From positions 30,442,501 through 30,506,500 of the forward strand of contig NC_070614.1 in assembly GCF_027172205.1 (NCBI RefSeq): a stretch of 64,000 bases of DNA, written 5' to 3'. Origin of the DNA: Podarcis raffonei. Lineage: Eukaryota; Chordata; Lepidosauria; Squamata; Lacertidae. Position 1 is the stretch's first letter; each line of letters opens with the position of its first letter. Under the pieces are notes generated by a model. The model was given only the letters and a program-made list of their open reading frames with translations. It searched no databases and was not told the DNA's origin. Below are positions 42,725-54,016 of the stretch, piece by piece. A program made the translations under genes and the position numbers.

Positions 42725-43657
42725 ATGAGAGAAGAAAATGAGACTGAATTGACTGAGTTTATCCTCATTGGCTATTCTGGTCGGCCAAAGACAAGGATGG
42801 GACTCATTGTTTTCCTGATTGTTGTATATGCTATCACTGTAGTGGGAAATTTTATTATAATCTTGGTGACCACAACTGATCCTCGGCTTCACAATCCCAT
42901 GTATTTTTTCCTCAGTAACCTGTCCTTCCTTGACATTTGCTATGCATCTTCTTCAATCCCACAAGCCATTGCAAATCTTCTGGTGGACAAACCCACCATG
43001 TCTTTTGCCATGTGTTACTTCCAAATGAGTAGTGGTTCCTACTTAGCAGTGACTGAGTGCTTCCTGTTGGCTGTCATGGCTTATGACAGACTTATAGCCA
43101 TTTCCAGCCCACTGCATTACATGTTAATCATGAACAAGAGACTGTGCATTCAGTTAGCAGCTGGAACATGGTCAATTGGCTTATTTTTAGGGGCTATTCC
43201 CATTTATGCCATTCCAGCTCGCTTTTGTGGGAAAAATTTGGTGAATCATTTCACATGTGAAGTCAAAGCAGTTATGAAGCTGGTTTGCTCAGATACTTCC
43301 TTGAGCCAGCTGGTTATGTTCTTCACTGGGAGTGTCACTTTGCTTGGTCCCTTTAGCTTTATCCTTTTCTCATATTTGCGCATAATTGTGGCAATTCTAA
43401 GAATCCACTCAGCAGGGGGCAGGATGAAGGCTTTCTCCACATGTGCTTCCCACTTGACTGTAGTATCCATATTCTATGGCACCTTCATGTTCTCATATCT
43501 CCGCCCCCAAACTAAGACCACAAAAGATGTAGACAAGATAATTTCTCTCTTCTATGGAAGTGTGACTCCCATGTTAAACCCATTAATCTACACTCTCAGA
43601 AATCAGGAAGTTATAGGGGCCTTGAGAAGACTTGTGGGAAAGAAAGTAGATTCATGA
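42725..43657 (+). CDS. olfactory receptor, class II, OR13-like
   Basis: Complete 310-residue OR. The first ATG is at 42,725 (MREENETELTEF); an in-frame TTG 12 bases upstream is not a credible start. Marks: NET (5-7); HNPMYFFLSNLSFLDICYAS; Cys97; MAYDRLIAIS (118-127), with DRL for DRY and Ser for Cys; ECL2 cysteines 168, 178 and 188; FSY in TM5; MKAFSTCASHLTVV in TM6; and [12 protein letters not shown] (282-293). The KLVCSDTS stretch and MAYDR-IAIS resemble recalled mammalian OR13H1, hence OR13-like. Nearly identical to 49720. AATAAA at 43,795-43,800. Confidence 0.96.
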   Translation: MREENETELTEFILIGYSGRPKTRMGLIVFLIVVYAITVVGNFIIILVTTTDPRLHNPMYFFLSNLSFLDICYASSSIPQAIANLLVDKPTMSFAMCYFQMSSGSYLAVTECFLLAVMAYDRLIAISSPLHYMLIMNKRLCIQLAAGTWSIGLFLGAIPIYAIPARFCGKNLVNHFTCEVKAVMKLVCSDTSLSQLVMFFTGSVTLLGPFSFILFSYLRIIVAILRIHSAGGRMKAFSTCASHLTVVSIFYGTFMFSYLRPQTKTTKDVDKIISLFYGSVTPMLNPLIYTLRNQEVIGALRRLVGKKVDS

Positions 43658-45895
43658 AAAAGATACCTTGATCATATTGAGGATTGAAATATTTTCTGTG
43701 CCTCTTGATGTTATTGCTTCTGTTATTATCACAACCTTAACAGCTACTGAATACATTTGAAACTAGGAAAGCTGAATGTGTTGTGTATAATGGAAATAAA
43801 GGCTCCTTGAAAATCTAACTGATATGCTAAAGGTAAATTTCTCCTCTCTTTCAGATGCAGCTAGGTGGAATGATTGTCAATTGAAACCAAGGAAAGGAGA
43901 CAAACAGTTGGTTTCAGCTGAATTGATGGAGTGTGCTTTAATGTCTGCCATTTCCCTCAGATGCAGCCAGCTTGTAAAACAGGCTACAATGTAGCTGCTG
44001 AACAGGGATAGAAAAACCTCTGTATCTCCTGTTATAATAATGCCAGGTCCTTTCATTTTCCATATGTTCATCTAGTGTAGGGGTAGCCAACATGGTGGCC
44101 TCCAGATGTTGTGGACTACAACTACTATCATCGCTGACCAGTGGCCAAATTGACAGGGGTCAGGGATGGACAAATCTGTAGATCTGGTTATCATTTTTTT
44201 CCCTGTCTTAAGTTCAGGTCTCTGCATTTCTACATCACTTTCTGTTGTTTTATTTATTATTTCTAATAAATCCATGAAAATTTATTAGCATTTTATTTTT
44301 CTTATAGATTTGTACATATGTAGAATTTTATTCAAAGAGCTTTTTGTATTTGTTTTCTTATTATTCTTATTCTTATTTTTACAAAGAAACAATCATAAAT
44401 AAATAGGAATAAAAATGTGAACTCCACCACCGAGACCATTCCATTCTAACTATCCAACCTCCAAAAATTTCAACACCTCTTGCAATGGTTTGACCCCTTT
44501 CCATTTTAACAGTACATATTCTACAAACATTTCCCATATCTCCTCGAAATCATTTCTCCTGCATATTCCCCATTTTATCTTAATGGCACATGTTAATTTA
44601 TCATTAATAGCTATATCACACACCTCTTTATACCATTCTTTAATTTTCTATTCTGCTTGCTACTTCCCAGCTATCATAATTCATACAGCTGTCAATAAAT
44701 TTGTGAGCAAGTCCTTCATAGCCTGTGAACCTTCCACCCCATCGTAAATTGATAATCATGCTACCTCTGGACTTTTGGTCAGCTTTAACCCAGTGATTTC
44801 TCCTAAAACATATGTACAATTTTTCATTAACATTTAGTGCAAATTTCTCCTAATAAATTCATTTGCTATACAATTTTCACTAAGGTACACATTTTTACAA
44901 GCAATTTTGCAAATGTAATGCATTTTGTATTAATATATGCAGTTTTATGCTCGGTTTAATAAATGCATTTTGTTTGCATTGAGACCTATGTCACAAAATT
45001 CAGATGAATGGGAATTTTGAGAGATACAAAACTGGAATTAGGCAAGTAACACTATGGGGAGCTTATTCACTTTTGGGTAACTAACAGGGGGTGGGTCGAC
45101 TGACTTTTTCTTTTTTGACAAAACACTTATATGATGGGTTAATATGCCTTGTCTTATCAAAATCTTCTTCCATAAACAGTATTTCACTATCTAAAATTAT
45201 TGCATCATTAATAGGAGTATTAGTGTCAGCATTATTTATAACCCAGCCTTGAAACAAATACAAGTATAGTTCTATGAATATATATTTTTTTAAGAAAAAA
45301 AATGGGATGAGAACCTCAATAACAGTGGCATGAGTTTACTGCTCAAGTATTCCCAATTTGCCTTTTTTGAGATTTGAACATCTGTTAGGTCCCATCATGT
45401 ACCCTGATATTCTTCCAAGTCAAAGTAAGAAACTATGAAGCAGAGTACTGTTAATTTCCTGCAGAAAGACATTTTCGCACTAGAGCCCAACAGCACTAAT
45501 TAGGTCTTAACTTTGAATCCCATAAGGGAAAATGTAGCATTCCAAGAAACTTAAGAATTGCTTCATAATGTAGTTGTTGCTTGAGTGGGAAAATATATTA
45601 AGGTTATTTTCTTTTTTATATGTATTCAGGGAAGTGGTAATCAGAAATGGCCTTCTGCAGTTCAAATATCTTTCTCAAGCTGAACCAAAGCCCCCTTCAA
45701 AGTCTGATTGAGATTTGATCATTTTCAGCTTTCCCTCTTGCTGATTTCTGCCAGGTCCCATTTATTCAATAGTTGTGGAGAGGCTAGGAGGAAAATTTTA
45801 GGAGAGGAGGCAGGTGACAGTGGATAGCAAGCCTCCAAGGTTGTATTGTACCATCATAGACACAGGGATATGTTGTCATTGCTGCTGCTAACATA
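43658..45895 (+). repeat. 3' region of OR 42725, copied at 50,653-54,850
   Basis: Non-coding and duplicated. It starts with the AATAAA-containing flank. Then comes TTTCTCCTCTCTTTCAGATGCAGCTAGG at 43,841 (also at 47,488 and 51,537), which looks like an acceptor followed by ATG. A hAT-like half element (TAGGGGTAGCCAACATGG, 44,077-44,165) is next, followed by about 1.6 kb with close matches at 52,380-54,016. Homology ends near 45,895, at the border of a fossil retroelement. No gene recognised. Confidence 0.7.
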
Positions 45896-45904
45896 TTATT
45901 TAGG

Positions 45905-46800
45905 CACCAAACTAACGGGTTTTCCAAATGTAACCCCTGTAAGCATGGGACTTCCAGCGACCCATGTTTTTAATTCTGCTTGCAGACAGACCCCAATGCA
46001 CTGCCGTCATAGCAGCCCCAATTCAAAAAGAATGGGCTGCATATTCTGACGCTGGAAGCCCACAGGCCTGAATAGCCTTTCTTATCACTCTGGTAAACTG
46101 GTGACTAGCTAAATGAGTTCCATCACTGTGATTAAGGAATGGGCCAGCTCCAGGAGGCCTGAGTTGCAGAAACCTCCTGGCTTCCTTGGCCAGGCAGAGA
46201 CCCCTCTGTGCTGTCAAAAGCAAATATTGATTTGCTGAAAAATGAAATAGTGGCAGACTGAATTCTTAATGTCTTGGCTGGCCGCCCCAGGTGGAACAAA
46301 TGCACGAGATAATGACAAACTTAGATCTGTAGTTGGTGGAAGACCCAATGCAATGGCCAATGTCTTCACATGAAAGGCTATAAAATCAGCCCAAGCTTTC
46401 TTGTAGGACCTGAGTAGAGGGGGCGAAAGAGGCGACTACTGCCTGTGTCAATATATGCTTCCAGGGTTCCAGAGGTGGTCTTCAAAAGTCTTGGGCAGCC
46501 ATCGTGCTTCTGGTGCCAATAATCTGAAGCAGTATATCTGAAATCGAGACTGTGCAACAGCAATTTCGTTAGACACCCCAGGGATAAATTTGGCTGAAAA
46601 TACAATGCTAAATTTTAAACAATGCAGGACAAAGGCCCGCAGAAGGCATGTAACCCTGTGGGAACACGATGACTGCTTTGCCAATACACTCAAAATGATT
46701 GGCCAAGAGGACTGGGATGATCGTGGTGCCACCTTGGTGTGAGGATATTACTCCACCCATGCCAGGGTGGGGAGAACTGGGTTGATGGCGTTCCCGCAAC
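45905..46800 (-). mobile_element. DIRS-like (tyrosine recombinase) retroelement relic
   Basis: On the minus strand, pieces with the character of a DIRS-type retrotransposon can be recognised: a tyrosine-recombinase-like part at about 46,023-46,223 and an RNase H-end-like part at about 46,450-46,600. The element is partial and broken several times over, so it is a fossil. Its left border falls where 45,895 stops matching 54,860. Its right side abuts a rearranged OR pseudogene. Family call is from recalled motifs. Confidence 0.6.
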
Positions 46801-46814
46801 CAGGGCCATATTTT

Positions 46815-47307
46815 AAGATGATCCCACTAACCCCTAAAAATAAGCCAATTGACCACGTCCCAGCTGCTAACTGAATGCACAATCTCTTGTTCATGTTTAA
46901 CATGTAATGCAGTGAGTCTGGAAAGGGCTATGAGTCTGTCATAAGCCATGACAGGCAACAGGAAGCATTCAGTTGTACATAAGTAGACACCCCTGCTCAT
47001 TTGCAAGTAATATGTCACAAGTAATACGTCACAAAGGACATGGTGCATAAGAATCCACTCAGCAGGGGGCAGGATGAAGGCTTTCTCCACATGTGCTTCC
47101 CACTTGACTGTAGTATCCATATTCTATGGCACCTTCATGCTCTCATATCTCCACCCCCAACCTAAGACCACAAAGGATGTAGACAAGATAATTTCTATTT
47201 TCTATGGAGTAATGACTCCCATGTTAAACCCATTAATCTACACTCTCAGAAATCAGGAAGTTATGGGGGCCTTGAGAAGACTTGTGTGGAGGAAAGTGGA
47301 TTCATGA
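46815..47307. pseudogene. scrambled OR13-like pseudogene: inverted TM3-TM4 piece joined to sense TM6-tail piece
   Basis: 46,815-47,046 reads on the minus strand as the TM3-TM4 region (TECFLLPVMAYDRLIAL; Ser-Ser-Trp from a shifted frame). 47,049-47,307 reads on the plus strand as the end of the gene: [50 protein letters not shown], stop. The two halves therefore point in opposite directions and meet near 47,047. TM1-TM2 and TM5 are missing. The inverted half also holds a small tandem duplication (AGTAATATGTCACAAGTAATACGTCAC). The 3' flank to about 47,560 matches that of 42725. Confidence 0.9.
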
Positions 47308-47562
47308 AAAAGATACCTTGATCATATTGAGGACTGAAATGTTTTCTGTGCCCCTTGCTGTTACTGCTTCTGTAATTATCACAACCTTAACAGCTACTGA
47401 ATACATTTGAAACTAGGAAAGCTGAATGTGATGTGTTAAGATGGAAATAAAGGCTCCTTGAAAATCTAACTGATATGCTAAACACAAATTTCTCCTCTCT
47501 TTCAGATGCAGCTAGGTGGAATGATTGTCAATTGAAACTAAGGATAGGAGGCAAACAGTGAT

Positions 47563-47800
47563 GGTCACACACAAGTTTTCAAGCAAAACAAGGAAATTTT
47601 CCCAGTATCATTTGAAAAGATAAAAACGCCATCTAACTACAGTGAAATGATGGAACTGATCCTGAATGAATGCTTTTTTATTAATCAGTATAAGAATTTG
47701 CTGATGGATGCGTTGGGAAGAGGCACTAAAAATGAAGGGCAACAATGGATCCTTCTGGAGAATGCAGCACGGATCACACAGTCTAATTAATAATTGGGCC
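47563..47800 (+). repeat. block shared with 62,720-62,950
   Basis: GGTCACACACAAGTTTTCAA, AAGGAAATTTTCCCAGTATC, ATTTGAAAAGATAAAAACGCC and GAATGCAGCACGGATCACAC recur in order at 62,720-62,950, upstream of the minus-strand OR at 62236. Here the block follows the 3' flank of a plus-strand OR and is followed directly by LINE sequence. Both edges are therefore rearrangement junctions. Confidence 0.75.
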
Positions 47801-47819
47801 CAATTCAGAGACCAATGCT

Positions 47820-48290
47820 GAGGTAATATGTCTTACATGGCTCAGGACTTCAGTATCTTAAGGAAAGCTTCTCCCCATACAAACTGACCTAGATCCTACA
47901 CTTGTCATCTGAGGCTCTTCTCTATGTCCCCGCTCGTCGAGAGGTTCTGAGGATGACAACACAAGAATGGGCCTTTTCTGTGGTGGCTCCCCATCTGTGG
48001 AATGTTCCCTCAGAGAGACTCACATGGAGCCATCATTACATGTCTTTAGGCACCAGGCAAAAGCATTTCTATTAACCCCCATTCTTTAAATAATCTATGG
48101 CCTGTTAAATGGGAAGGGGGCTGTTATTATGATTATTTTATTATTATGATGTGTATATTATGCTATATCTTATGTTTTTCTTATTATGTGGCATCCCTAG
48201 GAGTGCTGAATCACTGATGCTCCTGGGATTATGCCGCCACTGGGAATTATGGAGAAAGTGGTTTTAAAATATTGCCCATCTAATTGAGCT
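47820..48290 (+). mobile_element. L2-like LINE 3' part (duplicate of 41,095-41,560)
   Basis: GGGCCCAATTCAGAG, ACATGGCTCAGGACTTCAGT, GGCCTTTTCTGTGGTGGCTC and CATGTCTTTAGGCACCAGGC match the first copy closely. It was copied together with the OR rather than inserted independently, since the surrounding DNA also matches. Confidence 0.8.
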
Positions 48291-49719
48291 AACTAAAACA
48301 CTTAGACTTCTCTTTCAGTTCCAAGTTTTCATGGGAACAAAATAGCAATCTATGCCTCCTGAAATGTTTCTACTATATCTAGAGCGTTGCATACATAAAG
48401 ATGCTATCCTGTGCTGTTTTAGTGCGTTATCTTTCAGAGATTCATGTAACATGAATCCTTCTTCATATTCCATATTTTTATTTTTTTGAATAGTGAAGTG
48501 ACAACTTGCTTTTTATTGTCCACTGGAACGATTTCAGTCTTTCTCATCTCATACACTGAAGGCTTACTTGAATTCCTGTACAGTTTGAAGAATCCTCCAT
48601 CTCAGTTTAATACCAAATGCTGACAAAGGACATTCAGGAAGTGTGGAAAAACCAAAGCACTTAAAGGTATTAGTTGTTTATATACTTTGCCATGTTAGTT
48701 TCATTCTCATTACCCCACCTTATAGCAGTTAAAAAGGCATTTGGGGAATTTTGATCTGGATCTCTGACTTTTCCTCCAATCTGGATCATTTGTATTGCTT
48801 AGAAGAATGCATAATGTGTGTGGGGTCGGGGGGAGAAGAAGCACTACAGCTTCTTCTACTTAGCTATATCTTTTGCAGTCCTTTATTTTGCTCAGTATGC
48901 TGAATCAGAAGCATGGTCAAGAATACAGGAGCTTTCAAGAAACAATTGCATTTATTTTGAAATTCAGAAAGGAGAAAATGTCACCCTTGCTTCTCTAAAT
49001 GTTTTATCCATGAAAATGAGCATATGTGTTATGCACTAAAAAGCTATGTCAAAAGTGACAAAATAAATAAATTTGTTTGTAATGCAAATATAACTATAAA
49101 ATATTCAATTTTAAGTCAATATTTCTGCAAAATATTGGATCTTGAAACATATTTGTAGAAATACAGCAGGATATAATGCTGCTGGATTAAACTTCATAAT
49201 ATTAAAAAGTTGGATTTTTATGTAAATTGTTTCACAGGTATTTCAATGTAGGACACAAATTTCTTAAATTATGTGTGAAATTGAAGTTGCTCAATTAGAG
49301 AAATAATTTCAAAGTCTAAGTTTCTGAGTTTTATTTTTGTAATTGATCATAGTGGAAGCTATTCTGATTTCATTGTTTATTTCATCTTTGCTCGTCTATT
49401 TCTTGCCAAAAGGGATCCTCTAGGCTCACCCCACCCCATGCTCAGTGCAAGAATCTTCAACACAGAAAACGTCAAAGGGTTTGAATTGCTCCAAAGCAAG
49501 CAGTGTGCAAATCATTTCCTTAGATTTGCTAATAGCTCATAATAAACAAAAGAGAAGCTTTAATAGATTTTTGAAACTAATCATTAATATGTTCTCATTA
49601 TTACAGTACCATACCTTCCCAAACCTTCTAGCAAAATACCATGCAAATATTACAAAATGAGGTCCCTTTCTCTTTCTTTCTTTTTTGTATATCATTGCAG
49701 ATAATATTTGAATCACGAT
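48291..49719 (+). repeat. 5' region of OR 49720, copy of 41,561-42,724
   Basis: Same order as the first copy but with an extra ~200 bases near 49,030-49,240 (AT-rich, AAATAAATAAATTTG), plus small indels. Ends TTCTTTTTTGTATATCATTGCAG, the same acceptor-like site 20 bases before the ATG. No gene seen. Confidence 0.65.
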
Positions 49720-50652
49720 ATGAGAGAAGAAAATGAGACTGAATTGACTCAGTTTGTCCTCATTGGCTATTCTGGTCGGCCAAAGACAAGGATGGGACTC
49801 ATTGTTTTCCTGATTGTTGTATATGCTATCACTGTAGTGGGAAATTTTATTATAATCTTAGTGACCACAACTGATCCTCGGCTTCACAATCCCATGTATT
49901 TTTTCCTCAGTAACTTATCCTTCCTTGACATTTGCTATGCATCTTCTTCAATCCCACAGTCCATTGCAAACCTTCTGGTGGACAAACCCACCACGTCCTT
50001 TGCCATGTGTTACTTCCAAATGAGTGGTGGTGCCTACTTAGCAGTGACCGAATGCTTCCTTTTGGCTGTCATGGCTTATGACAGGCTTATAGCCATTTCC
50101 AGCCCACTGCATTACATGCTAATCATGAACAAGAGATTGTGCATTCAGTTAGCAGCTGGGACGTGGTCAATTGGCTTATTTTTAGGCGTTATTCCCATTT
50201 ATGCCATACCAGCACGCTTTTGTGGGAAAAATATGATTGATTATTTGACATGTGAAGTCAAAGCAGTTATGAAGCTGGTTTGCTCAGATACTTCCTTGAG
50301 CCAGCTGGTTATGTTCTTCACTGGGAGTGTCACTTTGCTTGGTCCCTTTAGCTTTATCCTTTTCTCGTATTTGCGCATAATTGTGGCAATTCTAAGAATC
50401 CACTCAGCAGGGGGCAGGATGAAGGCTTTCTCCACATGTGCTTCCCACTTGACTGTAGTATCCATATTCTATGGCACCTTCATGTTCTCATATCTCCGCC
50501 CCCAAACTAAGACCACAAAGGATGTAGACAAGATAATTTCTATTTTCTATGGAGTTATGACTCCCATGTTAAACCCATTAATCTACACTCTCAGAAATCA
50601 GGAAGTTATAGGGGCCTTCAGAAGACTTGTGGGAAAGAAAGTGGATTCATGA
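49720..50652 (+). CDS. olfactory receptor, class II, OR13-like
   Basis: Complete 310-residue OR and duplicate of 42725, differing at a small number of residues. Examples are TQFVL for TEFIL, SGGAYL for SSGSYL, ECL2 NMIDYLTCEV for NLVNHFTCEV, and YGVMTP for YGSVTP. The DRL-AIS form of the TM3 motif is kept. Several differences cluster in ECL2, an extracellular face, while the last third is nearly unchanged. The ATG at 49,720 is the first in frame; the TTG at 49,708 is rejected. AATAAA at 50,791-50,796. Confidence 0.96.
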   Translation: MREENETELTQFVLIGYSGRPKTRMGLIVFLIVVYAITVVGNFIIILVTTTDPRLHNPMYFFLSNLSFLDICYASSSIPQSIANLLVDKPTTSFAMCYFQMSGGAYLAVTECFLLAVMAYDRLIAISSPLHYMLIMNKRLCIQLAAGTWSIGLFLGVIPIYAIPARFCGKNMIDYLTCEVKAVMKLVCSDTSLSQLVMFFTGSVTLLGPFSFILFSYLRIIVAILRIHSAGGRMKAFSTCASHLTVVSIFYGTFMFSYLRPQTKTTKDVDKIISIFYGVMTPMLNPLIYTLRNQEVIGAFRRLVGKKVDS

Positions 50653-51971
50653 AAAAGATACCTTGATCATATTGAGGATTGAAATATTTTCTGTGCCTCT
50701 TGATGTTATTGCTTCTGTTATTATCACAACCTTAACAGCTACTGAATTCATTTGAAACTAGTAAATCTGAATATGTTGTGTTAAAATGGAAATAAAGGCT
50801 CCTTGAAAATCTAACTGATATGCTAAAGATAAATTTATTGTTTTAAAAGTAGCTTCTTTCATGTCAAAGCAAGTAATTCCTAACAGTGTTTAAATCTACC
50901 GTTGGAGATTAAATCTAAGGAAGTCATGTACATGCACAATACAAACCAACTTAATACAAAATGCACTGTTGTACGATTAGAATTTCTGCATTAGCATATA
51001 AATAGTTGAAATGGTGTTGATTAAAGTGACTACAATTTTCTAAATGTTGTAGAGAAGTTAAATTACAAAATACCAGCCTGTAGGCTTAACCATAAAGCCC
51101 AAATGTATTTGCTTTCCCTATTTCCTAGTCCCTTTGTATTTGGATGTATATAGTTGTATCCAATGCTAGACCAACTTAGAGAAGACCCATTGAAGTCAAT
51201 GGACATCATTAACTTAGGCTAATTAATTGTAATCAGTAAAAAGGTTAATCAGACACAATAGATGAGAGAAAAATAAGCAAATTCAGATACCAAAGGTTAA
51301 ATTGTATTCACAACTGGTCCTATAGTGACCTACTGTAATTGGCACAGGGGAGATAAATATTGGAGAAAAGGAACTAAAATGGCAGTTACTGATTCCAGCT
51401 AAGCAGATGGATTTCTTTCTCTCTCTTTTTTGTCCTTTCCCCTCCCTCTGGTTTCAACCCGAGGAAAATATCTGCACATAGAAACAGGAAAGGAGGAGTG
51501 AAATGGCCCTTGGTCAAAACCAAGCTGTTGGGTGGACCTCTCCTCTCTTTCAGATGCAGCTAGGTGGAATGATTGTCAATTGAAGCCAAGGAAAGGAGGC
51601 AAACAGGTGGTTTCAGCTGAACTGATGGAGTGTACTTTAATGTCTTCCATTTCCCACAAATGCAGCCAGCTTGTAAAACAGGCTACAATGTAGCTGCTGA
51701 ACAGGGATGGAGAAACCTCTGTATCTCCTGTTATAATACTGCCAGGTCCTTTCATTCTCCATATGTTCATCTAGTGTAGGGGTAGCCAACATGGTGGCCT
51801 CCAGATGTTGTGGACTACAACTACTATCATCACTAACCATTGACCATATTGACAGGGGTAAGGGATGGACAAATCTGTAGCTGTGATTTTCTCCATTCAT
51901 TTTTTTCCTATCTTAAGTTCAGGTCTGTGCATTTCTACATCACTTTCTGTTGTTCTCTTTATTATTTATAA
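50653..51971. other. 3' flank with a ~700-base segment absent from the first copy
   Basis: Matches 43,658-43,840 up to TATGCTAAAGATAAATTT, then has about 50,838-51,538 with no counterpart in the first copy. It rejoins at CTCCTCTCTTTCAGATGCAG. I recognise no repeat ends in the extra piece. 51,770-51,860 is the second copy of the hAT-like half element (TAGGGGTAGCCAACATGG). Confidence 0.6.
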
Positions 51972-52379
51972 TAAGTCAGTTGCCCAGGTTTCCTGCAACA
52001 TTATCACATCGAAACTCGTTATGTACTCATGAAATGACTCATTCCCTACTTTGTTGGCACAACCCGCTATGTTCCATGAAATAATATTTAGGCTACTCTC
52101 GTCATTGGCAATTTGGCTTCATTGTGACGGGCAGATTGTAGTCAGCTCTTCCTCTGTCTCAGTTATAACACAGCCATTCTTGAGGTGTCTGAAATGTTGT
52201 TCTTTCTGGGGTTGTTTTACAGACTTGTCCAGATTGCCAGCCGTCAGCAGTAGTGTCCAGTTGTTTGTGGCTTTCGGGAGATCAGAGTAAAAAATGATTA
52301 GATCTGTCTCTGGCAGTCTTGATGTTGTGCTTTCCTTGGGTGTGGCATCATCTGGCAGTGGGTGATCTGTTTTCAGTCC
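51972..52379 (-). mobile_element. LINE fragment, endonuclease region, antisense
   Basis: Extra DNA compared with the first copy (44,270). Reverse-complemented, its left part reads like the start of an APE-type endonuclease of a non-LTR retrotransposon (NIISWNIAGCANK, FDVIMLQETW). No poly(A) tail or clear target duplication is visible. The exact LINE clade is not determined. Confidence 0.6.
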
Positions 52380-54016
52380 ATGAAAATTCATTAGCATTTT
52401 AAAAAATAGATGTGTACATATGTAGAATTTTATTCAGTGAGCTTCTTTGTATTTGCTTTCTTTTTATTATTATTATTATTTCATTTTACCAAAGCTACAA
52501 TCATAAATAAATAAGAATAAAAATGTGAACTCTACCACTGAGACCATTCCATTCTAACTATCCAACCTCCAAAAATTTCAACACTTCTTCTAATGATTTT
52601 AACAGTACAAATTCTACAAACACTTCCCATATCTCCTCAAAATCATTTCTCCTGCATATTCCTCATCTTACCTTAATGACACATGCTAATTTATCATTAA
52701 TACCTATATCCCACACCTCTTTATGCCATTCTTCAATTTTATATTCTGCTTGCTACTTCCCAGCTATCATAATTCATACAGCTGTCAATAAATTTGTGAG
52801 CAAGTCCTTCATAGCCTGTGAACCTTCCACCCCATCGTAAATTGATAATCATGCTACCTCTGGACTTTTGGTCAGCTTTAACACAGTGATTTCTCCTTAA
52901 ACATAAGTACAATTTTTCATTAACATTTAGTGCAAATTTCTCCTAATAAATTCATTTGTTATGCAGTTTTCACTATGGTACACATTTTTGCAAGCAATTT
53001 TGCAAATGTAGTGCATTTTGGATTAATATATGCAGTTTTATGCTCAGTTTAATATATGTACTTTGTTTGCTTTGAGACCTATGTCACAAAATTCAGATAC
53101 ACGTGAATTTTGAGGGCTAGTTGTGCATTGGTTTGTGTTTTTGTTCAAGAGGTGTGAATTAGGCAGCTTCTCATTTAAATACAAACAAAATTAAATTTCT
53201 CTCCTCTTCCTATTGATGCAAAAGTATAATTGTTGTAAACAAAATTGAATTAGGCAAGTAACACTATGGGGAGCTTATTCACTTTCGGGTAACTAACAGG
53301 GGGTGGGTCGACTGACTTTTTCTTTTTTGACAAAACACTTATATGATGGGTTAATATGCCTTGTCTTATCAAAATCTCCTTCCACAATGAGTATTTCACC
53401 TATCTAAAATTATTGCATCATTAATAGGAGTATTAGTGTCAGCATTATTTATAACCCAGCCTTGAAACAAATACAAGTATAGTTCTATGAATATATTTTT
53501 TTTAAGAAAAAAAATAGGATGAGAACCTCAATAACAGTGGCATGAGTTTACTGCTCAAGTATTCCCAATTTGCCTTTTTTGAGATTTGAACATCTGTTAG
53601 GTCCCATCATGTACCCTGATATTCTTCCAAGTCAAAGTAAGAAATTATGAAGCAGAGTACTGTTAATTTCCTGCAGAAAGACATTTTCCCACTGGAGCCC
53701 AACAGCACTAATTAGGTCTTAACTTTGAATCCCATCAGGGAACATATAGCATTCCAAGAAACTTAAGAATTTCTTCATAATGTAGTTGTTGCTTTAGTGG
53801 GAAAAAATATTAAGGTTATTTTCTTCTTTAAATGTATTCAGGGAAGTGTACATCAGAAATAGCCTTCTGCAGTTCATATATCTCTCTCAAGCTGAAACAA
53901 AGCCCTCTTCAAAGTCTGATTGAGATTTGATCATTTTCAGCTTTCCCTCTTGCTGATTTCTGCCAGGTCCCATTTATTCAATAGTTGTGGAGAGGCAAGG
54001 AGGAAAACTTTAGGAG
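52380..54016 (+). repeat. duplicated non-coding block (matches 44,275-45,800)
   Basis: Long match in the same order: CAATCATAAATAAATA, GAGACCATTCCATTCTAACT, ATAAATTTGTGAGCAAGTCC, GGGGGTGGGTCGACTGACTT and GGTCCCATCATGTACCCTGA. About 130 extra bases lie near 53,115-53,245. It is interrupted at GAGGCAG by a retroelement terminal repeat. No gene. Confidence 0.75.

Noticed and set aside
43246-43470. Antisense 74-codon frame, repeated at 50,241-50,465, 57,120-57,344 and 61,491-61,715
   Set aside because: It lies exactly opposite the TM5-TM6 codons of the ORs. It is conserved only because the sense gene is.
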